A stretch of DNA of 50,645 bases from a virus (IMGVR_UViG_3300048591_000769:1-50645), one strand, 5' to 3'. Counted from the stretch's first letter, positions 21,988 to 30,823 are shown. Program-made: numbers and translations. The notes: generated from the sequence alone by a model not told the origin.

Positions 21988-23748
21988 ATGCAGATCACCC
22001 GCATCCACGCCGAGCACTACCTCGGCCTCCGCCACGTCGACCTGACGCTGCGGCACCGAGTCACCCTCATCGCGGGCGCGAACGGCGCCGGCAAGTCGAG
22101 CCTCGCCGAGGCCCTGCGGCTCGCTCTGTGCGCGGAGTCGGTCCGCGTCGGGCTGAAGAAGGAATACCCCGCCCTCGTGCACAAGGGCGCGAAGGGCGCG
22201 AGCATCACCGTCGAGCGCGACGGCTGCGAGCCGGTCGTGGTGTCGATCACGGCGGCCGGGGCAGTGAAGCACGACGACAAGGTCTGGCAGGACAGCGACC
22301 CGGCCATGCCCTTCGTGCTCGACGCCGGGCGCTTCGCCCGCTGCGACCGCGACGCCCGCAGCAACCTGCTCTTCGACGTGATGGACGTCGCCACGGACAC
22401 CAAGGCCATCGAGCGTCGCCTGCTCGCCCGGGACTGCGCTCCGGTGCTGGTGACGCAGTTCGCCCCGATCCTGCGCGCTGGCTTCGAGCATGCCCACAAG
22501 GAAGCGACCAAGCGCGTCTCCGAAGCCAGGGGCGCGTGGAAGGCCGTCACCGGTGAGACCTACGGCGAGGTCAAGGCGAAGACGTGGAAGGCCGATCCGG
22601 GCGACTGGAAGACCGATGAAGCCGCGCAACTGCAGGCGCTAGACGCCACGATCGAGAAGCTCCGCGCGGATCATGCGGAGGCGCAGCGCCGGCTGGGTGC
22701 GGCGAGGTCGGAACATGACCGGTTCGCCGAGTATGGGAAGAAACTGGCGGCGATGAGGAACCAGGCGGCGGAGTTCGCAGTTCATCAGGCCGCAGTGAAC
22801 CGGGCCGAGGCAGTGCTCTCTGCGGCCAAGGGGGCGCTGGAGGCGGCGAGGCTGGCTGCTGGGACGGCTCCGCCCCCGAAACCGAAGACGTGCGCCTGCC
22901 CGGCGTGCGGCGTCGAGCTCGTCCCGCAGGCCGATGGCTCTCTCGTCGAGTACGCGGCGCCTGCGCCGGTGCCGCACGACCCGAAGGCGCTTGGGAAGAT
23001 CCCAGGTTTGAAGGCCACGGTCTCGGATGCCGAGCGCACGTTGGCCGCGCACGTCGCCCTGCGCAACGCGGCGGAGCGGGCCGCGCAGGACGTGCGCGCC
23101 ATGGAGGACAACATCCCCGCGGAGCCCAAGCAGCACCCGGACATCGTCGCGTCGAATGTCGGGATGATCGCGACCGAGCTCGAGACGAAGGTGGCACTCC
23201 AGCGCAAGCTGCGCGCCGCCTACGAGCGCTTCGACGCCGCGGACCGGAAGACCAAGGACGCCCGCCGGCACCACGCCGACGTGCTGGCATGGTCGAAGAT
23301 CGCCGAGGCCCTCGCCCCGGACGGAATCCCCGGCGAGCTGCTGGCCGAAGCCTTGGGGCCGATCAACGAGCGGCTCGCCCAGTCTGCCGCTGACGCAGGC
23401 TGGAAGCCGGTGCGCATCGGCGAGGACATGTCCATCACCGCGGACGGGCGGGAGTACCGCCTGCTGTCGGAGTCCGAGCGCTGGCGGGCGGACGTCATGA
23501 TCTGCGAGGCCATCGCGCACCTGTCCGAGCTTCGAATCATGGTGCTCGACCGGTTCGATGTGCTCGACATGCGCGGGCGCAGCGAGGCGCTCGGCTGGCT
23601 GGACGTGCTCGCCGACACGGGCGAGATTGACTCGGCCATCGTGCTCGGCACCCTCAAGGCGCTGCCGCCGTCCCTGCCCGAGACCATCGGCGCGCACTGG
23701 ATCGAGCGGGGCGTGATCGAGGCGCAGGACGAAGCGCAGGCAGCGTGA
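21988..23748 (+). CDS. SbcC/Rad50-like SMC ATPase
   Basis: 586 residues, AAGGA before the ATG. Walker A is GANGAGKSS near residue 32. Two coiled-coil arms (about 210-300 and 340-420) flank a zinc-hook CACPACG near residue 310. The C-terminal head has a Walker B-like strand LRIMVLDRFDVLD. This is the architecture of Rad50/SbcC-type DNA-end processing ATPases, shortened as in phages. No SbcD-like nuclease is adjacent, so YqaJ or a host nuclease may be its partner. Confidence 0.85.
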   Translation: MQITRIHAEHYLGLRHVDLTLRHRVTLIAGANGAGKSSLAEALRLALCAESVRVGLKKEYPALVHKGAKGASITVERDGCEPVVVSITAAGAVKHDDKVWQDSDPAMPFVLDAGRFARCDRDARSNLLFDVMDVATDTKAIERRLLARDCAPVLVTQFAPILRAGFEHAHKEATKRVSEARGAWKAVTGETYGEVKAKTWKADPGDWKTDEAAQLQALDATIEKLRADHAEAQRRLGAARSEHDRFAEYGKKLAAMRNQAAEFAVHQAAVNRAEAVLSAAKGALEAARLAAGTAPPPKPKTCACPACGVELVPQADGSLVEYAAPAPVPHDPKALGKIPGLKATVSDAERTLAAHVALRNAAERAAQDVRAMEDNIPAEPKQHPDIVASNVGMIATELETKVALQRKLRAAYERFDAADRKTKDARRHHADVLAWSKIAEALAPDGIPGELLAEALGPINERLAQSAADAGWKPVRIGEDMSITADGREYRLLSESERWRADVMICEAIAHLSELRIMVLDRFDVLDMRGRSEALGWLDVLADTGEIDSAIVLGTLKALPPSLPETIGAHWIERGVIEAQDEAQAA

Positions 23749-23819
23749 GCCCCACCATTCCAGACCTGTGGCCCTTCCGGCCGCAGGACATCACCACCGA
23801 CCGAAGGAGTCACCGCACC

Positions 23820-24485
23820 ATGTGGAGTCTCGCGAAAAAGCAGGCGCAGTTGCTGCACATGAACACCCGCACCGAGAAGGCCGGCGACGAGGACCGGCTC
23901 GCCTGCGATCTGAAGATCGGCATCACGGTCCCGAACACCTTCCTCGACGAGTTGTGCCTCGGCCTGCGCGCGGCGCTTTACGAGCGCCTGACGGACAAAG
24001 ACCTGCTCGACCAGGAGGACCACCGGCCGGTGCTGAGCTTCCCGCAGCTCGCCCCCATCGAGTGGGACCGCGACTGGACGGGCGTGCGGGTCACGCTGCA
24101 CTACGGCGTGCGCGACGACGGCGATGTCGTGCTCCACGGGGCGACGATCAACAAGCTCGCCCTCACGCTCAAGGACGGCGGGAGCGTCGAGGCTCGCTTC
24201 AGGATCCAGTGGCACCCCGACGTCGAGGAGCACCCGGAGTACATGGGCAAGCTCGCGATGATGCTGGAGGGCAAGGCGATCGAGATCACCGTCGAGGAGA
24301 TCAGGAGCGAGCCAGAGCCCGCGCAGCCCGATGTCATCGACGGCACGCAGGGGCCCGGCACGAGCAGCAACCCGGCGTTCGATGAAACGAACGAGGCCGA
24401 AGGCGAGACGGAAGCGGCCGAACGTGAAACGACGCAGGCACCGAAAGCGCGGCGCTCGCGCCGGGCTGCGGTCGAGGCGGAGTGA
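23820..24485 (+). CDS. Conserved protein of the recombination operon
   Basis: 221 residues from an ATG with AAGGAG upstream; a GTG at 23745 is possible but adds low-quality residues. It begins MWSLAKKQAQLLHMNTR, continues with a beta-rich core including VRVTLHYGVRDDGDVVLHGA, and ends in an acidic then basic tail. Proteins of this outline occur beside phage recT and SMC-like genes. No activity can be assigned; recombination accessory is inferred from context. Confidence 0.6.
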   Translation: MWSLAKKQAQLLHMNTRTEKAGDEDRLACDLKIGITVPNTFLDELCLGLRAALYERLTDKDLLDQEDHRPVLSFPQLAPIEWDRDWTGVRVTLHYGVRDDGDVVLHGATINKLALTLKDGGSVEARFRIQWHPDVEEHPEYMGKLAMMLEGKAIEITVEEIRSEPEPAQPDVIDGTQGPGTSSNPAFDETNEAEGETEAAERETTQAPKARRSRRAAVEAE

Positions 24486-24492
24486 TGCCCAC

Positions 24493-24519
24493 GGGGCGGC
24501 GCGGCGTGTATGCCGCCCC
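24493..24519 (+). promoter_or_regulatory. Leader hairpin, repeat element copy
   Basis: Stem GGGGCGGC (24493-24500) and GCCGCCCC (24512-24519) around an 11-base loop. It is followed by GAGAGGATGAG and the ATG at 24537. The whole block is repeated almost exactly at 25249. Confidence 0.6.
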
Positions 24520-24536
24520 ACCCATGAGAGGATGAG

Positions 24537-24791
24537 ATGACGAATTCACGCTTGATCGCAGCAGCACTGATGGCAGCAGCAGCAGGCATGCCGGGCGTTG
24601 GCGCGGAAGTGGATTGGGCAAGGATGTCCGAGCGGAAGCGTGCTGTGGAGCAGAGCGTGTACGGTGCGCGTCGAGACAGACGCCGGGGACGAGAAAACCC
24701 GGCCGGCACGAAGCTGTGGCGGCAGGCGATGGCCGGTGCCTGCACGCTGCGCGGGCGGGTGAGTAACGGCAATTGGGAGCCGCAGCGATGA
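24537..24791 (+). CDS. Hypothetical protein, 84 residues
   Basis: The N-terminus is an Ala-rich hydrophobic stretch (LIAAALMAAAAGMPGVGA) that could be a signal peptide. The remainder is strongly basic, with RRDRRRGRENPAG. GAGAGGATGAG precedes the ATG. No family is recognised. Confidence 0.5.
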   Translation: MTNSRLIAAALMAAAAGMPGVGAEVDWARMSERKRAVEQSVYGARRDRRRGRENPAGTKLWRQAMAGACTLRGRVSNGNWEPQR

Positions 24792-24994
24792 GCAACTACG
24801 TCACCCTGGTGGGCGCCGAAGAAGTCGGCTCGGCGGGTAGGTCGATGCGGTCGGCGGCTGACGAGATGCGGGCGGCAGCGAACCAGATCGAGGACAGCCT
24901 GAGCAGGCACCGGGCTTTCCTCGACGACTGGCTCACCCGCTTGGACGCCGTGCTGTCGGACAGGATAAGCGACATGGGGCAGACGCTGCGATGA
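24788..24994 (+). CDS. Conserved small helical phage protein
   Basis: 68 residues, ATGA-coupled. The pattern VTLVGAEEVGSAG, SAADEMRAAANQIEDSL and FLDDWLTRLDAVL recurs in many phage early regions. A helical coiled-coil protein of unknown role. Confidence 0.6.
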   Translation: MSNYVTLVGAEEVGSAGRSMRSAADEMRAAANQIEDSLSRHRAFLDDWLTRLDAVLSDRISDMGQTLR

Positions 24995-25242
24995 GCGCCG
25001 ACCGTCGCCCCTTCACCGCCAGCGAGGACGCCCGCATCCGCGAGCTGGTGCACCTTGGCATCGCGACCGATGCGGAGATCGCGCAGGCTCTCGGCCGATC
25101 GCCGCGCGCTGTGACCCGGCGCCGGCAGGCACTCGGCCTGATGAAGCTGCCAGACGAGACGCTCGCCAAGCGGAGGGCGACGCTGGCCGACGTCGCGGAC
25201 CCGCCGCCGCAGCCTGGCGTGACCATTCATCGCTGTAGGTAG
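24991..25242 (+). CDS. Myb/GcrA-like helix-turn-helix protein
   Basis: 83 residues, ATGA-coupled. RRPFTASEDARIREL followed by DAEIAQALGRSPRAVTRRRQ is a SANT/Myb-like or GcrA-like helix-turn-helix. The C-terminus is Pro-rich. A DNA-binding regulator of early genes is the natural reading. Confidence 0.65.
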   Translation: MSADRRPFTASEDARIRELVHLGIATDAEIAQALGRSPRAVTRRRQALGLMKLPDETLAKRRATLADVADPPPQPGVTIHRCR

Positions 25243-25248
25243 AGACCA

Positions 25249-25275
25249 GGGGCAGCGCGGCGTGGATGCCGCCCC
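25249..25275 (+). promoter_or_regulatory. Leader hairpin, repeat element copy
   Basis: Stem GGGGCAGC (25249-25256) and GCCGCCCC (25268-25275), one mismatch, 11-base loop. The following GAGAGGATGAGATGAC is identical to that at 24525-24540. Confidence 0.6.
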
Positions 25276-25293
25276 ACCACCTGAGAGGATGAG

Positions 25294-25503
25294 ATGACCG
25301 AGACGCCGACGCCAAGCAACGCGCCAACAATCGAAGCCGCACGCCGCTTCGCCGCCCTCATCCGCGACGAAGTGCTGGAGGAGGCGGCGAGGGTGTGCGA
25401 GGCGCTTGTGTACGCCAAGGACCATGCAGGCAACGAATACCGGCGCGAGGCTACCGCGTCGCAATGCGCAGCCGCCATCCGCGCCGCGAAGGAGGGGGCA
25501 TGA
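25294..25503 (+). CDS. Hypothetical protein, 69 residues
   Basis: Starts after a repeated leader element. Helical, with RDEVLEEAARVCEALVYAKD and a C-terminal SQCAAAIRAAKE helix, a pattern common in small phage proteins. Unknown function. Confidence 0.55.
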   Translation: MTETPTPSNAPTIEAARRFAALIRDEVLEEAARVCEALVYAKDHAGNEYRREATASQCAAAIRAAKEGA

Positions 25504-25724
25504 CCGACCGAGGCGGAATTTATGTCCGAGACACTTTCACCACAATTCCAACGAAAGAACTCGCCGCACTGCGCAACGTAGTTAACGCTGCGCGCGAATT
25601 GGTGAGCGCGCTTGAGGCGACGTATTGGTCATCATGGCAGAGCACTGCGCGGTTCAACGTAGAGTACGAACATGCACGCGAGTCGATAGGGGTGCTTGAC
25701 GCCGTGCTAGAGGGGGGTTCATGA
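25500..25724 (+). CDS. Hypothetical protein, 74 residues
   Basis: ATGA-coupled at both ends. Contains a LAALRNVVNAARELVSALEA helix and an aromatic middle (YWSSWQSTARFN). No family recognised. Confidence 0.5.
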   Translation: MTDRGGIYVRDTFTTIPTKELAALRNVVNAARELVSALEATYWSSWQSTARFNVEYEHARESIGVLDAVLEGGS

Positions 25725-25984
25725 CCGCCGCCCGCTGCCCGCTCGTGCGGGAGATAGAGGAGGCTGCCGCGTCGTGTCCGCACGGACCCGGCACACACCC
25801 GACCGCCGCCCAGGTTGATGCGTACTTCATCGTTGTGGATAACGTCTTTTACGACCGCATCCGCGCCGCCCTCGAAGCGGCGGAGGAGATGGCGGAGAAC
25901 ATCGGCAAGGTAACCGATTCGCCCGGCCTGTGGATGGCAGCGAAACGCTACCGCGCCGCGACCCGGACGGAGAGGACGAAATGA
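25721..25984 (+). CDS. Hypothetical protein, 87 residues
   Basis: ATGA-coupled. Two Cys near the N-terminus, a TAAQVDAYFIVVDN segment and a helical RIRAALEAAEEMAEN stretch. No family recognised. Confidence 0.5.
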   Translation: MTAARCPLVREIEEAAASCPHGPGTHPTAAQVDAYFIVVDNVFYDRIRAALEAAEEMAENIGKVTDSPGLWMAAKRYRAATRTERTK

Positions 25985-26196
25985 GCGATAACCTACACGC
26001 CGCAGTGTGCAATGCGGTCGCGATCATGAACACGTCGATTGACATCGCGCGCAGCCCTGAAGGAAGAAAGGCTCGCGACATCCTGCGCCAAGCTCTCATC
26101 GACTACGCCGAAGAGTACATGGATCAGTCAGTGACAGAGCAGGAGCGCGAACAGATCGCGCGCAAGCACCGGGCCAAGCAGAAGGGGGAGCGATGA
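25981..26196 (+). CDS. Hypothetical protein, 71 residues
   Basis: ATGA-coupled at both ends. Helical and acidic, ending in a basic tail (REQIARKHRAKQKG). No family recognised. Confidence 0.5.
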   Translation: MSDNLHAAVCNAVAIMNTSIDIARSPEGRKARDILRQALIDYAEEYMDQSVTEQEREQIARKHRAKQKGER

Positions 26197-26816
26197 CCGC
26201 GCCGAAGGAACGACCGATCCTGTTCTCCGCGCCGATGGTGCGGGCGATCCTCGACGGGAGACAGACGCAGACGCGGCGAATCGTGAAGCCGCAGCCGCAT
26301 GCGGGCGTTCGCAAGTCGCCGTTCGTTGCGTCTGGGTTGGAGGATGGACACGGGCGTGGCCTGCGTTGCCCCTTCGGCGCTCCCGGCGACCGGCTGTGGT
26401 GTCGTGAGACTTTCTCCTACACACACAACGACGCGCAGGGCTTCTCCGATACCGGCGAAGTTTGGTATTGGGCAGATGGCAATCCGCAAGATGGCGATTG
26501 GAGCAAGCCGCGCCCCTCCATCCACATGCCCCGCTGGGCCTCCCGCATCACGCTGGAGATCACCGACGTGCGGGTGCAGCGGTTGCAGGAGATCAGCGAG
26601 GAGGATGCGGTAGCAGAGGGAGTGTTCCGTCCGACTGGAGAGCGCACGCCGATTGGGCAAGTTGTAGAGACGCACAACGGAGGATCGTTGATTTACGCTG
26701 TGCGTGGGCAGGCGTGCGAATGCTTCCGCGACCTCTGGCAGTCCATCCACGGCCCCGGCTCGTGGGAAGCGAGCCCGTGGGTATGGGCACTGACGTTCAG
26801 GAGGGTGGAGAGATGA
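26193..26816 (+). CDS. ASCH/PUA-like domain protein
   Basis: 207 residues. The opening KERPILFSAPMVRAILDGRQ with TQTRR is the well-known start of phage ASCH-type proteins. GDRLWCRETF, SIHMPRWASRITLEI and W-x-x-I-H-G-P complete the pattern. ASCH domains are RNA-binding, PUA-like folds; some act as nucleases or amidohydrolases. The precise activity is unknown. Embedded in an ATGA-coupled accessory block. Confidence 0.75.
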   Translation: MTAPKERPILFSAPMVRAILDGRQTQTRRIVKPQPHAGVRKSPFVASGLEDGHGRGLRCPFGAPGDRLWCRETFSYTHNDAQGFSDTGEVWYWADGNPQDGDWSKPRPSIHMPRWASRITLEITDVRVQRLQEISEEDAVAEGVFRPTGERTPIGQVVETHNGGSLIYAVRGQACECFRDLWQSIHGPGSWEASPWVWALTFRRVER

Positions 26817-27343
26817 CCGCAGACGAGATGCGCCGCGCGGCCCACATCCTCGATGCCGAGGCAGACGCGCTGCGACGCGACAACACCGATGCGAGTGGCG
26901 AATGGATCGTGTACTACGAGGGACAGGCGGACAGGGAGGTCCACGACGAACTGCGGAGCCTCGCACGCATCCTGCGCGAGCATGCCCGAATCTCTGGCCT
27001 AACCTTCGCGGCGTTTCGCGCCGCCAACGTCGCGCGCTGCGCGAAGTGGCACCCCGCAGGCATCGACTCGTGGTCTCCCTCTGACTGGATGACAGCAGTC
27101 ACTGGCGAACTCGGCGAGCTTGCTTCGCTTCTGAAGATGCGGAACAGGGAGCGCGACGGGCTTCCAGGGAACAAGTTCAGTCCGACGGCCGAACAGATCG
27201 CGGACGAACTCGCGGACGTCTTGACCTATCTGGATCTTCTCGCCCACGTGCTAGAGGTGGACCTCGGCCGTGCGGCCGCGGAGAAGTTCAACAAGGTATC
27301 GGAGCGCGTCGGCTTCCCCGATCGCATCGAGATGGGGAGCTGA
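26813..27343 (+). CDS. MazG-like nucleotide pyrophosphohydrolase
   Basis: 176 residues. The C-terminal part (about 90-176) has the all-alpha NTP pyrophosphatase pattern: TGELGELASLLKMRN, then EQIADELADVLTYLDLLAHV and RAAAEKFNKVSERVG, with acidic residues placed to bind Mg. The N-terminal 80 residues are a separate helical module. MazG-like phage enzymes hydrolyse non-canonical NTPs or (p)ppGpp-like nucleotides, possibly tuning host metabolism. Confidence 0.75.
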   Translation: MTADEMRRAAHILDAEADALRRDNTDASGEWIVYYEGQADREVHDELRSLARILREHARISGLTFAAFRAANVARCAKWHPAGIDSWSPSDWMTAVTGELGELASLLKMRNRERDGLPGNKFSPTAEQIADELADVLTYLDLLAHVLEVDLGRAAAEKFNKVSERVGFPDRIEMGS

Positions 27344-27345
27344 TC

Positions 27346-27570
27346 ATGGAATACGCAACCGGGAAATGTTGCACATGCAAGCACGGCGCTGCCGATCCGG
27401 ATGGATTCTATTGCGCGCACCCCGTCGCGATGGCCGAAAGCATCTTCGGCCGGTCACCGCAGTTCATGCTCAACGGCCCGAACGCCCACTGCAAGGACTT
27501 CAAGCTGGCAGAGGCGTGCACCTGCACGAGGAAGCACTGCCCGCGCCATGGGAACGGAGACCGATCGTGA
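27346..27570 (+). CDS. Cys-rich small protein
   Basis: 74 residues with eight or more Cys, including KCCTCKHG, YCAHP, and ACTCTRKHCPRH, enough for one or two zinc sites. Overlaps the next gene by four bases. Unknown function. Confidence 0.55.
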   Translation: MEYATGKCCTCKHGAADPDGFYCAHPVAMAESIFGRSPQFMLNGPNAHCKDFKLAEACTCTRKHCPRHGNGDRS

Positions 27571-28595
27571 GCGACAAGACCGGCATCGAGTGGACCGATA
27601 CCACCTGGAACCCTGTGCGCGGCTGCTCTCGCGTCTCAGCCGGCTGCCAGCACTGCTACGCCGAGCGACAGGCCATCCGGCAGATCAAGTCCGGGTACGC
27701 AGGGCTGATCCAGCGCACGAGCCACGGTCCGGCATGGACGGGCCAAGTGCGATTCATGTCGGAACTGCTCGATGCACCGCTCCGCTGGACCAAGCCGCGG
27801 CGCGTGTTTGTGAACTCGATGAGCGATCTTTTTCACGAGCGCGTTCTCACCGAAGACCTCGCCAGCGTGTTTGCGTACATGGCGCGCGCCCACTGGCACA
27901 CCTTTCAAGTCTTGACGAAGCGCCCCGCGCAGATGCAGGCGATGTTGACCAGCGAGGACTTTCTCGATGTGTATCGCAGCATGGAGCATGCGGCGCAAGA
28001 GGATGCCGAAGAAATTCTCGGCAGGAGGGCGCAGTTTAGCGTCTTCGATCGTCGCCTCCAAGATTTGCGCGCGAGGGACTACTCACTACCTCTGCCGAAC
28101 GTCTGGTTGGGCGTCAGCGTCGAGGACCAGGCCACGGCCAACGAGCGCATCCCGCTGCTGCTGCAAACTCCGGCGGCGGTGCGGTTCGTCTCGTATGAGC
28201 CGGCGCTCGGGCCGGTGGACTTCGCGCGCATCGCCATGCGGTGCGGGGGCACCGTAGTCCCGGCGCTCTCTGGAATCGCCTTGATCATCGTTGGCGGCGA
28301 GTCCGGCCCCGGCGCGCGCCCGTGTGACGTGGCGTGGATCCGCTCGACGGTCGAGCAGTGCGAGGCGGCGAGAGTGGCGTGCTTCGTGAAGCAGCTCGGC
28401 CACAAGCCGCGCGGCTGGTGCGTGAACCGACTCCGGAACGAGCAGGACAGCTACGAGGACGGGATGTGCGACTTCCAGGAAGCGCATGAGGGAGAGGCGC
28501 ACTGCGGCGATCGGTGCGCGTGGCTACGCGACCGCAAGGGCGCCGACCCGGCCGAGTGGCCAGCCGATCTGCGTGTCCGGGATATGCCGCGGTGA
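27567..28595 (+). CDS. DUF5131 (phage Gp37/Gp68-like) protein
   Basis: 342 residues, GTG start in a GTGA overlap. The opening TGIEWTDTTWNPVRGCSRVS followed by GCQHCYAE is the Gp37/Gp68 signature. The Cys cluster and later TKRPAQM, NVWLGVSVED and GGESGPGARPC resemble radical-SAM or SplB-related proteins. The family is common in phages of many hosts but its reaction is not established. It is longer than average because of an insertion around residues 140-175. Confidence 0.85.
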   Translation: MSDKTGIEWTDTTWNPVRGCSRVSAGCQHCYAERQAIRQIKSGYAGLIQRTSHGPAWTGQVRFMSELLDAPLRWTKPRRVFVNSMSDLFHERVLTEDLASVFAYMARAHWHTFQVLTKRPAQMQAMLTSEDFLDVYRSMEHAAQEDAEEILGRRAQFSVFDRRLQDLRARDYSLPLPNVWLGVSVEDQATANERIPLLLQTPAAVRFVSYEPALGPVDFARIAMRCGGTVVPALSGIALIIVGGESGPGARPCDVAWIRSTVEQCEAARVACFVKQLGHKPRGWCVNRLRNEQDSYEDGMCDFQEAHEGEAHCGDRCAWLRDRKGADPAEWPADLRVRDMPR

Positions 28596-28780
28596 AGCAC
28601 GTCAGCACACAAACCATGATCGAGCAGGTCTCCGGCTGCCTTGGTACCGGCGATTTGACCGAGTGGGAAGAATCTTTCGCGCGGTCGCTTGTTGAGCGGC
28701 GGCGCGAGGGACGAACGGGCGATCTATCCGAGAAGCAGATCGCCACCTTAGAACGCCTGTGGGCGAAACACTTCGCCTGA
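28592..28780 (+). CDS. Conserved small phage protein
   Basis: 62 residues, GTG start in a GTGA overlap. Ends with LSEKQIATLERLWAKHFA, a C-terminus shared by many small early phage proteins, and has a LTEWEESFARSLVERR helix. Function unknown, perhaps DNA-replication linked. Confidence 0.6.
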   Translation: MKHVSTQTMIEQVSGCLGTGDLTEWEESFARSLVERRREGRTGDLSEKQIATLERLWAKHFA

Positions 28781-28806
28781 AGCATTTCACCGTCCAGGAG
28801 TACAGC

Positions 28807-29004
28807 ATGATCAAGCTCGGCAGCACCGTGCAGGACAAGTTCACCGGGATTCGCGGCATTGCCACAGCCCGCGTCGAATACATCTCCGGAAATCCGCGCG
28901 TACAGGTCGAAGCGCCGCCTAGCACCGACGGCAAGCCGACCGATCCCCAGTGGTTCGACGAGGATCGGCTCGAAGTCAGAACAACCGAACCTTCGCAGGC
29001 CTGA
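28807..29004 (+). CDS. Small SH3-like conserved phage protein
   Basis: 65 residues, AGGAG before the ATG. IKLGSTVQDKFTGIRGIATA and DPQWFDEDRLEV match a widespread small beta-barrel phage protein. No activity known. Confidence 0.65.
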   Translation: MIKLGSTVQDKFTGIRGIATARVEYISGNPRVQVEAPPSTDGKPTDPQWFDEDRLEVRTTEPSQA

Positions 29005-29103
29005 ACGGAGCGAACTGGGGCGCGGCGAGACCCTGAACCCGCCGCGCCTGCCCGATCACCGCAGCACCGCGGCTTCCGGCCGCCTCACCACGAAAGGACC
29101 ATC

Positions 29104-29697
29104 ATGAAGAAGACCGCAGCACCGAAGATTCCAACCACGCTGGGCGCCGCCCTCGAAGGCGGCTTCTACGCTGGCAAGATCCGCGTCGCCGGCGAGCTGT
29201 TCGCATTGATCCTGCCGCCGAAGTCGGAGAGCGGGCACGACAAGACTCCCTGGAACGACTCGACGAAGCGAGTGTCTGGCGCGATGAGCTTCTTCGACGG
29301 CGTCGCGAACACGAAGGCCATGGCCAAGGCCGGGAGCACGGTCGCGAAGTGGGCCTTGGACAACGGCATGCACATCCCAGCGCGGGACGAGCTCGAGCTG
29401 CTGTACCGCGCGTTCAAGTCCGGCAAGGCGCTGAACTACTGCTGGCGCGGGGACAACCCGTCGAGCGAGCCTGTCGGCTACGCCTACCTGCCGAAGACCC
29501 CTGCCCGCTGTGCCCTCAAGCCGTTCCAGACGGGTGGCGCGGAGTCCTTCGAGGAGAACTGGTACTGGTCGTCGACGCAGTACGCCGGCTACGACGACTA
29601 CGCCTGGTTCCAGCGCTTCGGCTACGGCTACCAGGGCGTCAACCTCAAGTCGGCGGAGTTGCGTGTCCGCGCCGTCCGCAGATTGCTCATTAAGTAA
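29104..29697 (+). CDS. DUF1566 (C-type-lectin-like) protein
   Basis: 197 residues. The N-terminus is TLGAALEGGFYAGKIRVAGE. The C-terminus WYWSSTQYAGYDDYAWFQRF followed by LRVRAVRRL is the DUF1566/Lcl module, a formylglycine-enzyme-like C-lectin fold often used as a variable binding surface. GAAAGG lies upstream. A GC hairpin (29019-29026 with 29041-29048) occupies the gap before it. No reverse transcriptase is in the window. It sits directly before the integrase. Confidence 0.75.
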   Translation: MKKTAAPKIPTTLGAALEGGFYAGKIRVAGELFALILPPKSESGHDKTPWNDSTKRVSGAMSFFDGVANTKAMAKAGSTVAKWALDNGMHIPARDELELLYRAFKSGKALNYCWRGDNPSSEPVGYAYLPKTPARCALKPFQTGGAESFEENWYWSSTQYAGYDDYAWFQRFGYGYQGVNLKSAELRVRAVRRLLIK

Positions 29698-29720
29698 TTC
29701 GGTCTTCTAGGTCTTCCAGC

Positions 29721-30728
29721 ATGGCACTACACAGCGAGCTTCCCATCTACAAGGTGGCCTACTACCTGCTCGCGCAGTCGACGGAGCGAGCCGCCGGCGG
29801 CCGGCTCAAGCGCCGATGGGTGCCGCTGTCCCGCGTCGATCAGGGGCCGGCAGCGCTGTACGAGGCGATCGCCGCCGCGCACCGCGCGCCGTCGACGAGC
29901 GCGATGCCGGCGATTATCCAGGCGTGGCGCACTGCTGCACTTCCAGGCTATGCCGTTAAGACTCGCATGGAGTACGAGCGCATGTGCGCGGTCCTTGCAA
30001 ATGGTTTCGAGGCCTTCGACGTCGCGGACGTGCGACCGACTGACGTCGCGGACTTCGTCGACCAGTGGGCCGATCGCCCCCGCGCTGGCAATGCATACAG
30101 GGCCCTGCTCGGGACGATCATGTCGTATGCCGTGCGCCGCGGGCATCGCGACGACAATCCGGTCCGGGAGATCTCCGGCCACCCGATCACCGCGCGATCG
30201 CGCTACATCGCCGACGACGAGCTGGTCGCCATCAAGGCGCACTGCTCGCCGATGACCGCCGTGCTCGTCGACCTTGCACTCGTCACCGGCCAGCGGATCG
30301 GCGACCTGCTCGCGCTGAAGTGGGCGGACGTGAAGCCGGCCGGCATCGTGTTCCGCCCGGCGAAGGTGCGAGGCTCGAGCGGTGCGGCCGTACCGATCAG
30401 GATGACGCCCAGGCTCGCCGGCGTGATCGCCCGCGCGAAGAAGGCGACGAAGGTGTCAGGCCTGTGGGTGATCTGCACGCGCCGCGGCCAGCCGCTCACC
30501 TACCACGGCGCGCACAGCGCGTGGCGCCGGGCGTGCATCGCAGCCGGCGTCGAGGGCGCGCACTTCCACGATCTTCGCCGGCGCGCACTGACCGACGCCA
30601 AGCGGCAAGGCCTGGACCCGCGCAGGCTCGGCGGGCACACCACGGACGGGATGACTCAGAGGTACATCGAGGCGGCAGGCCTGGACTGGATCGACCCGCC
30701 GGAAGCGCAAAGCGTAGACAGTGTGTAG
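29721..30728 (+). CDS. int: Tyrosine-family integrase
   Basis: 335 residues with the catalytic set in order: Arg in TGQRIGDLLALKW, Lys in the PAKVRG beta-hairpin, HFHDLRRRALTDA (His-x-x-Arg), His in LGGHTTDGM, and the nucleophile Tyr in QRYIEA. A core-binding SAM-like domain occupies about 60-160, and the N-terminus should bind arm sites. It is the last rightward gene, 49 bases before an attP core identical in form to a tRNA-Pro 3' half. No excisionase is recognised. Confidence 0.93.
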   Translation: MALHSELPIYKVAYYLLAQSTERAAGGRLKRRWVPLSRVDQGPAALYEAIAAAHRAPSTSAMPAIIQAWRTAALPGYAVKTRMEYERMCAVLANGFEAFDVADVRPTDVADFVDQWADRPRAGNAYRALLGTIMSYAVRRGHRDDNPVREISGHPITARSRYIADDELVAIKAHCSPMTAVLVDLALVTGQRIGDLLALKWADVKPAGIVFRPAKVRGSSGAAVPIRMTPRLAGVIARAKKATKVSGLWVICTRRGQPLTYHGAHSAWRRACIAAGVEGAHFHDLRRRALTDAKRQGLDPRRLGGHTTDGMTQRYIEAAGLDWIDPPEAQSVDSV

Positions 30729-30774
30729 ACAAACGGCCCCGAAGGGCCGATGCCGTCACGCTAAGTCATTGATT

Positions 30775-30823
<49 letters not shown>

